DNA of 64,000 nt, from positions 1-64,000 of the forward strand of contig JAIEQJ010000073.1 of the NCBI GenBank assembly GCA_019747815.1, given 5' to 3'. The position numbers and the translations under genes are program-made. The DNA comes from Hyphomonadaceae bacterium. GTDB taxonomy: Bacteria > Pseudomonadota > Alphaproteobacteria > Rhizobiales > Hyphomicrobiaceae. This document shows, in pieces, positions 58,695 to 64,000 of the stretch. The stretch's first letter is position 1, and each line of letters starts with the position of its first letter. Under the pieces are notes generated by a model. It had not been told where the DNA came from. It ran no database searches and saw only the letters and a program-made list of their open reading frames with translations.

Positions 58695-60101
58695 TTACGG
58701 CCCGATCCTGAGGCTGGCCGCCTCCAAGGCGGCGTTCAACGGCTGGCGCGGCTCCATCTGCGCCGACCGCGCTGCAGTGCGGCGCTCCTGCAGCCAGTTT
58801 GGAAACCACATGGCGATCGACGGGAAGATGAGAACCAGCACCACGCAGATGACCTGGATGACCATGAAGTCCGCCATGCCGCGGTAGATGAGCTTCAGGT
58901 TCCACTCCTTGACCACCTGCTTCAGGTAGTAGGCCGACATCGCCACCGGCGGAGACAGAAATGCGGTCTGCAGAACCACGGCCACGATGCAGCCGAACCA
59001 CACCATGTCGTAGCCCAAGCCCTTGGCCACGGGCGCCAGCAGCGGCAGGAAGATGAGCACGATCGCCGGCCATTCGAACGGCCAGCCGAGCAGGAAGATG
59101 AGCAGCAGCAGAAGTGTCATCGTGCCCCAGGCCGGCAGCGGGGCCGCCAGCAGCGTGTTGGTGATCCAGCTCGCCGTTCCGAGCCACGCGAACACGGCGC
59201 CGAACACGTTCGAGGCGACGGCGAGGAACAGCACCATGCTGGTGGTCGCAAGCGTCAGATTGCAGGCATTGAAGAAGCCCTTCCAGGTGAACTTGCCGTA
59301 GGCGATGACCAGCAGGATGGCCCCGAGCGCGCCGAGTGCTGCTGCCTCGGCCGCGGTCGTCAGGCCGGCGAGAATGGCGCCGAGCGTGACGATGGTCAGC
59401 ACCGTCACGGGCACCAGGCCGACCAGGCATTCCCACAGCACGATCCCCAGCGACTCCGGCCGCTCCTCCTTCGGCACCGGCGGCCCGAGCTTCGGATTGA
59501 GGAAGCTGCGGCCCATGGTGTAGGCGATGTACATGGCCGATAGCAGGAAGCCGGGCCCGAACGCGGCTGCGTACAAATCGATCACCGAGATGTCGAGAAC
59601 CGGCGCCATCACCACCAGCATGACCGAAGGCGGAATGAGGATGCCGAGCGTCCCGCCGGCGGCAATGGCGCCCGCAGACATGCGCACGTCGTAGCCGGAG
59701 CGGATCATCATGGGGCCGGCCATGATGCCGAGCAGCGCCACCGTGGCCCCAACCGTGCCGGCGGCGATGCCGAACAGCGTCGCCGTTGCGATGACGACCA
59801 TGTACAGCGCGCCGCGCACGGGCGCGAACAGGTCGCGGAACGCCTTGAACAGGCGCTCCATCAAGCCGCCCTGGTCGCACACGTAGCCCATCAGGATGAA
59901 CATGGGCACGGCGACGAACTCATCCTGCTTCATGAGGCCGAACGTCTGCAGGTAGGTGAGGTTGAAAACCCTGACGCCGAGGCCCATGAAGCCGAAGATC
60001 AGCGCCAGGAACAGCAGGGTGAAGCTGATCGGCAGGCCGATGAAGATCGCCCCCAGCATCACCAGCAGCATCACCATTCCGAGCAGCTCAAGGCCGGTCA
60101 T
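58695..60101 (-). CDS. dctM: TRAP transporter large permease DctM
   Basis: 468-aa large TRAP subunit with about 12 segments. Landmarks: FIGLPISFTLLFLALIFGFMG, FVAVPMFILMGYVCD, and GGTLGILIPPSVMLVVMA, the substrate/Na+ motif of the family. It starts at ATG 60101, overlapping the DctQ stop by 4 nt. Imports a carboxylic acid using the Na+ or proton gradient together with DctP. Confidence 0.92.
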   Translation of the reverse strand: MTGLELLGMVMLLVMLGAIFIGLPISFTLLFLALIFGFMGLGVRVFNLTYLQTFGLMKQDEFVAVPMFILMGYVCDQGGLMERLFKAFRDLFAPVRGALYMVVIATATLFGIAAGTVGATVALLGIMAGPMMIRSGYDVRMSAGAIAAGGTLGILIPPSVMLVVMAPVLDISVIDLYAAAFGPGFLLSAMYIAYTMGRSFLNPKLGPPVPKEERPESLGIVLWECLVGLVPVTVLTIVTLGAILAGLTTAAEAAALGALGAILLVIAYGKFTWKGFFNACNLTLATTSMVLFLAVASNVFGAVFAWLGTASWITNTLLAAPLPAWGTMTLLLLLIFLLGWPFEWPAIVLIFLPLLAPVAKGLGYDMVWFGCIVAVVLQTAFLSPPVAMSAYYLKQVVKEWNLKLIYRGMADFMVIQVICVVLVLIFPSIAMWFPNWLQERRTAARSAQMEPRQPLNAALEAASLRIGP

Positions 60102-60688
60102 ACGTCGATCTTTTCCCTGTGCTCGAACTCGCGCCCGAAGCGGATCTGGTAGAGGCACTTGAGCGCCTCGGAGATGCCTTGGATCATGAACAGCAGCGCC
60201 GCGAGGGGGATCGAAGCGCGGAACGGCCACATGATCGCCCGCCACACGCTCTCCTGGGAGCGCTCGCGGATGGAGTAGGAGAGCCAGGCGTCGTCGATGC
60301 TGATCGCCATCAAGGTGATCATCGCCGGGAAGAACAGGACGAGATAGGAGAAGAGATCGATGATCCCTTTCTTGCGCTCCGAGTAGTTGTCCCAGAAGAT
60401 GTCGGTGCGCACGTGCGCGCCTTTCAGCAGGGCGTAGGCGCACCCCAGCATGAAGGCGGCGCCGTTCACCATGTAGCTCGACTCGTACACCCACACGGTC
60501 GGCGCGTTGAACAGATAGCGCGCGCACACCTCGTAGGTGATCATGCCGACGAGCAGCGCCATCCCCAGCGCGATCAATTGGCCGGTGAGGTCGGAAAAGC
60601 GGTCGATCCAGCGGATGGCGGCATAGAAGGCCGGCGGGAAGTCGCGACTTGCGCCGTCTGCGCGCGACGCTCGGGTGTCTGCCGGCAT
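60098..60688 (-). CDS. dctQ: TRAP transporter small permease DctQ
   Basis: 196-aa small TRAP subunit with four hydrophobic segments (GMALLVGMITYEVCARYLF, GAAFMLGCAYALLKGAHVRTD, the third at ~110-130, and MWPFRASIPLAALLFMIQG). I chose ATG 60688 because GGGGAGGACCG precedes it; the track start adds 8 residues. A 165-bp repeat element separates it from dctP. Confidence 0.9.
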   Translation of the reverse strand: MPADTRASRADGASRDFPPAFYAAIRWIDRFSDLTGQLIALGMALLVGMITYEVCARYLFNAPTVWVYESSYMVNGAAFMLGCAYALLKGAHVRTDIFWDNYSERKKGIIDLFSYLVLFFPAMITLMAISIDDAWLSYSIRERSQESVWRAIMWPFRASIPLAALLFMIQGISEALKCLYQIRFGREFEHREKIDV

Positions 60689-60737
60689 CGGTCCTCCCCT
60701 CGGCCCACTCATTGTTCGAGCGCGGGTGGGCGCGCCT

Positions 60738-60902
60738 CTAGTGTGATGATCGAGAAATTCGCCCTTCCTCGCAGCACGCCTGCTGAGCGAATTTCTCGAT
60801 CTGAATCACACTAGCACCATGAGCTTGCTTGTGTCCTTTCGATCGCGAAGTTCGTTCAGCGCCTGCTGCAAGATCCGGCGAACTTCGCGATCGGGACACT
60901 AG
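60738..60902. repeat. 165-bp double-hairpin repeat element, copy 2
   Basis: Same two CTAG-bounded hairpins as copy 1 (46439-46603), five differences. Here it interrupts the TRAP operon between dctP and dctQ, where a hairpin could lower expression of the permease relative to the binding protein. Confidence 0.92.
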
Positions 60903-60977
60903 AAGAAAGCGCCGGGTTGCGGCGGATGCCGCCATCCGGCATCCGCCGCGCATCGAAATTGGGTCTGCTCCGCCAGC

Positions 60978-62102
60978 CTATTTGCTGCGGTAGACCTTGT
61001 CCTTCCAGTAGTAGTTGCCGGCGAACTCATACGGCGGGAACCAGGAGAGCCGGAATGGCACCACCTGCTCCGCATACTTCTTCTGGCTGTCCATCACCTT
61101 CTTGTAGAAGGCATCCTTCGCCGCGTAGTCGGCCTGGATCTTCTCCCATTCGTTGAGGAAGTTGATCAGCACCTCGTCCGGGGTCCGGTGAATTTGCACC
61201 CCCTCCTTGAGGAGCTCCTGGCAGGCGTCGGCCGTTTCGCGATTGAAGGCGAAGTTGCGCATCGTCGTGGCGTAGACGGACGCCACCTTGACGATCTCCT
61301 GCAGGTCGGGAGCGAGCTTCTTCCAGACGTCGGCATTGATCATGAGCTGCCCGCCCGTCACCGGCTCGTGCATGCCCGGCGTATAGTAGTGCTTGGCGAT
61401 CTTGTGCAGTCCGAGCTTCCTGTCCTCCAGGCAGTTGATCCACTCCGCGCCCTCGATCACGCCGCGCTCCAGGGCCGGCACGATCTCGCCGCCGGGGATG
61501 GTCACCACCGCAACGCCGAGCTTGCCGTAGGTCTCCGCGCCGATGCCGTAGATGCGGTACTTCATGCCCTTGAGGTCGGCCAGGCTCTTGATCTCCTTCT
61601 TGAACCAGCCGAGCCCCTGCGGGTAGTCGGTGGGAATCGGGAAGCCGACGACGTTGAGCTTGATGATGTCGCGGTAGAACTCCTCGAGCAGCTTCATGCC
61701 GCCGCCGTCGTAGTACCAGGCGTAGTAGTCCTGTCCGTCCATGCCGAACAGCGGCCCGTGCGACATGGGGATGGTGGCCGTGTGCCGGCCCTGGATGTAG
61801 CCGAAGGGCGCCATGCCGACGTCGAGCACGCCCTTGGACGTGGCATCGAACACCTCGAAGGCCGGAACGATGGCGCCGGCGGGCAGGGTCTCGACCTTCA
61901 GGCGGCCGCCCGACATCTTCTCGACCGTCTCGGCCCAGACCTTGAAAATGAGATGCAGGTTGGCCGACGCGGGGTGCGAGGACTGCCCTTTGAGGACCAG
62001 CTTGGTGGTCTGCGACACGGCCGGCCCTTGCGGAGCCAGCACGACACCTGCCGCCGCCAGGGCAAGCAGGAAGGCCGATACGGCCAATGCGCGTCTGAAC
62101 AT
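60978..62102 (-). CDS. dctP: TRAP transporter periplasmic binding protein DctP (TakP-like)
   Basis: 374-aa receptor. Signal peptide of ~30 residues (ALAVSAFLLALAAAGVVLAP). Then KLVLKGQSSHPASANLHLIFKVW and the DctP hallmark RIYGIGAETYGKLGVAVVTIP. The Arg in the R-x-YG segment normally contacts the ligand carboxylate. Resembles alpha-keto-acid receptors such as TakP. GGGAGGAGACGG precedes the ATG. First gene of the TRAP unit; divergent from the FadR-type regulator. Confidence 0.92.
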   Translation of the reverse strand: MFRRALAVSAFLLALAAAGVVLAPQGPAVSQTTKLVLKGQSSHPASANLHLIFKVWAETVEKMSGGRLKVETLPAGAIVPAFEVFDATSKGVLDVGMAPFGYIQGRHTATIPMSHGPLFGMDGQDYYAWYYDGGGMKLLEEFYRDIIKLNVVGFPIPTDYPQGLGWFKKEIKSLADLKGMKYRIYGIGAETYGKLGVAVVTIPGGEIVPALERGVIEGAEWINCLEDRKLGLHKIAKHYYTPGMHEPVTGGQLMINADVWKKLAPDLQEIVKVASVYATTMRNFAFNRETADACQELLKEGVQIHRTPDEVLINFLNEWEKIQADYAAKDAFYKKVMDSQKKYAEQVVPFRLSWFPPYEFAGNYYWKDKVYRSK

Positions 62103-62276
62103 GTTCCGTCTCCTCCCTTTATGTCACTGCAGGTCACTGCGAGTGTTGCAATCGGCACCAGCGCGTGCGCTCGAGACGGCCCTTTGGGCTCATTATCTTG
62201 TCAAATCAATCGCATGTGAGGCTCGGTCACTCCCATCTTGCGCGCACGCGGGATCAGTCGTAAGTGCAGTTGTACG

Positions 62277-63056
62277 ATGACCAGACAAAGGCGAAGTCTA
62301 GTTGCGGCCCCGTCCGCTGGCAAGCGTGCCCTGCTGCGGCCGCTGCCTCCCGCGCGCAATCTCACCGACGAGGTGATCGGGCGCATCGCCAAGGAGATCC
62401 GCGGCGGGCGGCTGGCGCCGGGTGCGCGCCTGCCGACCGAGCAGGCCCTCATGACGGCCATGGGCGTCAGCCGCACCGTCGTGCGCGAGGCGGTGGCGGC
62501 GTTGCGGGCCGACGGCCTGGTCACGACCAGACAGGGGTCGGGCGCCTATGTGGCCGATGCCAGTCGTGTCCCCTTCCGCATCGATCCCAGGGGCCTGAGC
62601 ACGATCGAGGACGTTCTGGAGGTGATGGAGTTGCGGCTCGCCCTCGAGGTGGAGGCGGCGGCGCTGGCGGCGGAGCGCATGACGCCGCAGCGGCTCCTCC
62701 CCATCACGCGGGCCTTGCGGGCCATCGAGGACGCCATCCGCAAGGGCGAGGCGGCCGTGAACGAGGACTTTGCCTTCCATCGGGCGATTGCCGAGGCCTC
62801 CGGCAATGGCCGCTTTGCGGAGCTCTTGGAGTTTCTCGGGCGCCATGTCATTCCCCGGCAAAGCGTGCGTGTCGCCCTGGTCACGCCGGCCGAGCAGCGG
62901 CAGTATCTGATGCGCATCCAGCAGGAGCATGCCCGCATCTATGCCGGCATTCGCGACGGCGACCCGGGCGAAGCCCGCAAGGCCATGCGCAGCCATCTGC
63001 GGCGCGGCCTGATGCGCTACCGCCGGCTCGCCGAGCGGCAGCAGCGCGTGGCCTGA
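62277..63056 (+). CDS. GntR family regulator (FadR/FCD subfamily)
   Basis: 259-aa regulator. HTH: EVIGRIAKEIRGGRLAPGARLP and MGVSRTVVREAVAALRADGLV, then QGSGAYVADAS; the FCD domain has EAAALAAERM and FHRAIAEASGN with the His/Asp metal-site pattern. ATG 62277 is preferred over the track start, as residues before it do not align with FadR. Likely regulator of the divergent TRAP operon (174 bp apart), responding to the transported acid. Confidence 0.86.
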   Translation: MTRQRRSLVAAPSAGKRALLRPLPPARNLTDEVIGRIAKEIRGGRLAPGARLPTEQALMTAMGVSRTVVREAVAALRADGLVTTRQGSGAYVADASRVPFRIDPRGLSTIEDVLEVMELRLALEVEAAALAAERMTPQRLLPITRALRAIEDAIRKGEAAVNEDFAFHRAIAEASGNGRFAELLEFLGRHVIPRQSVRVALVTPAEQRQYLMRIQQEHARIYAGIRDGDPGEARKAMRSHLRRGLMRYRRLAERQQRVA

Positions 63057-63165
63057 TGCACGCACCTGCCGCGGCTTGCCGGTTTGGGTAGAGCGCGTTC
63101 CGCGCAAAGGGATCCCTGCTGAGGGCGCGCTGCAGGCGGGCTCGCGTGCGCCGGGTCCGAGGCCG

Positions 63166-64000
63166 TCAGCGCGCCATCGTCCGCGAGCGTGCCGCCGGCG
63201 CGGTCGTGCCGCCGGTGGGCCGCGGCAGCAGCGATGCGCCCTGCGCGCTTGCAAAGGCGCGCAGGACGACGAGGGCGCCTGCAAGTGCATCCCATCCCGA
63301 CGTGTGGCCAACCGCAGCAACCGCCGGCAGAGCCAGGCGCAGCTCTTGGGCGGCGCCGCGCATCAGCGCCTCCAGCGCGCGCGACAAGGCGGCGGAGCAC
63401 TGGCCCTGCGCGGCCGCAGCCAGGTGCGCGGCGCTGATCGCGTTGGTTTGCGTGGCCAGGAGAGGCGCAATCGCGGACCAGATCGCATAGCGAAGGTCAT
63501 GCAGTCCGAGCATGGACAGGGCGACCAGCGCACCGCCCAGCATGTCGTCGCCGGACGGCGTCAGCCCAGGTCCCAATCCGAGCAGCGGGGCGAGCCGGGT
63601 GGCGGCAACGTCCATGGCAAGACCGGAGGCGGCCGCCGTTGTGAGCTCGGCCAGAGTGGTGGCGGGCTCGAGCGCTGCAGCGGCAACCAGGGAATGCGGC
63701 GCATGCCGCGCGTCAGCCGCACAGAAGACAGCCAGGCCGTCATCGGGAAAGAGGCCGGCGCGCATGGCATCGAGCGCCTCAATCCCCGATGCCAGTGTTG
63801 CAACGCTCCACGCGTGCGGTGGCGCGACACGGAACTCCACGGCCCGGGCAAACCCGGCAAAGCTGCCGCCGTTGATCCGCAGCGTTCCCTGCTGAATGCG
63901 GACGTGGTCTCCCTTGGCGGCGGCGTGGAAACCTTGCCCGTGCGGGCCGGTGCTCTCCAGCAGCGCGTTGATGGGGCCGGAGCCGATCTCGGGCCGTCCC
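63166..64000 (-). CDS. allH: DUF2877 protein, AllH/YlbF-like, 5' end outside the window
   Basis: Partial gene, at least 278 aa. The track starts it at GTG 63840, but the frame stays open to the window edge and looks coding (GPINALLESTGPHGQGFHAAAKG, FAGFARAVEFRV). Diagnostic DUF2877 motif LGLGPGLTPSGDDMLGG at about the middle. AllH is the third subunit of the AllFGH oxamate carbamoyltransferase whose AllF and AllG lie at 36-39 kb. It converges on the FadR-type regulator. Its remaining N-terminus and any allFG partners lie to the right, outside this window. Confidence 0.87.
   Translation of the reverse strand, partial: GRPEIGSGPINALLESTGPHGQGFHAAAKGDHVRIQQGTLRINGGSFAGFARAVEFRVAPPHAWSVATLASGIEALDAMRAGLFPDDGLAVFCAADARHAPHSLVAAAALEPATTLAELTTAAASGLAMDVAATRLAPLLGLGPGLTPSGDDMLGGALVALSMLGLHDLRYAIWSAIAPLLATQTNAISAAHLAAAAQGQCSAALSRALEALMRGAAQELRLALPAVAAVGHTSGWDALAGALVVLRAFASAQGASLLPRPTGGTTAPAARSRTMAR

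Noticed and set aside
62268-62290. TTGTACGATGACCAGACAA as a FadR-type operator at the start of the 62277 regulator
   Set aside because: Only the outer TTGT/ACAA arms match and it overlaps coding sequence, so the evidence is too weak.

Overview
The window is GC-rich chromosomal DNA (visibly about two-thirds G+C) from an alphaproteobacterium, most likely Hyphomicrobiales or a neighbouring order. Support comes from the rplU-rpmA-GNAT-obgE block, the abundance of Liv-type ABC, TRAP and Bug-type (TTT) uptake systems, the many acyl-CoA enzymes, and intergenic palindromes ending in GTCATCCCGG/CCGGGATGAC. No rRNA, CRISPR array, phage or plasmid backbone was seen. Two tRNAs (Ser-CGA and Thr-CGT) and one decayed IS481-family insertion are present.

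Layout. 0-8 kb: acyl-CoA dehydrogenase, amidase, two CPA2 cation/proton antiporters, CaiB/BaiF CoA-transferase. 8-20 kb: orphan hybrid histidine kinase, malic enzyme maeB, a lipoprotein, prmA, then obgE, GNAT, rpmA and rplU, a small secreted Cys-rich protein, tRNA-Ser, a methyltransferase, and an FAD monooxygenase behind ACGTACGC repeats. 20-27 kb: a complete Liv ABC operon read leftwards that ends in a cupin and an atypical metallo-beta-lactamase-fold protein. 27-40 kb: a cluster for cyclic amide/ureide breakdown. It has a PuuE-like polysaccharide-deacetylase-fold hydrolase, a Gfo/Idh oxidoreductase, a CodA-like amidohydrolase, a Bug receptor, an OFA-type MFS carrier, a LOG protein, a GlcG-like protein, a ring-opening amidohydrolase (AtzD/barbiturase family), AllG (DUF1116), AllF (FdrA) and a GntR regulator. 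40-46 kb: acyltransferase, IS remnant, tRNA-Thr, NodU-type carbamoyltransferase, Zn alcohol dehydrogenase. 46-52 kb: TetR regulator divergent from a second complete Liv operon. 52-55 kb: MerR/MerT/GDCCVxC metal module and a frameshifted DUF1254/1214 gene. 55-63 kb: divergent acyl-CoA dehydrogenase and acyl-CoA ligase, then a TRAP transporter and a FadR-type regulator. The last 0.8 kb is the 3' part of a DUF2877 (AllH) gene that runs off the window.

Most interesting points. (1) The 36 kb operon starts with an unlisted 56-aa gene that looks like the C-terminal domain of FdrA/AllF. The fdrA gene downstream lacks exactly this domain, so the subunit appears split and permuted. (2) AllF, AllG and, 23 kb away, AllH are the three subunits of oxamate carbamoyltransferase. 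They lie beside a barbiturase/cyanuric-acid-hydrolase-family enzyme. Ureidomalonate, the barbiturase product, is the one-carbon homologue of oxalurate, so a route from a cyclic ureide to carbamoyl phosphate is a concrete hypothesis. (3) An operator-like palindrome TTCGAA-N5-TTCGAA occurs both between the TetR gene and the second Liv operon and in the acyl-CoA dehydrogenase/ligase intergenic region, which suggests one regulon. (4) A 165-bp double-hairpin element occurs twice with about 97% identity. Everything here comes from reading the sequence and from memory of protein families. No database search was run.
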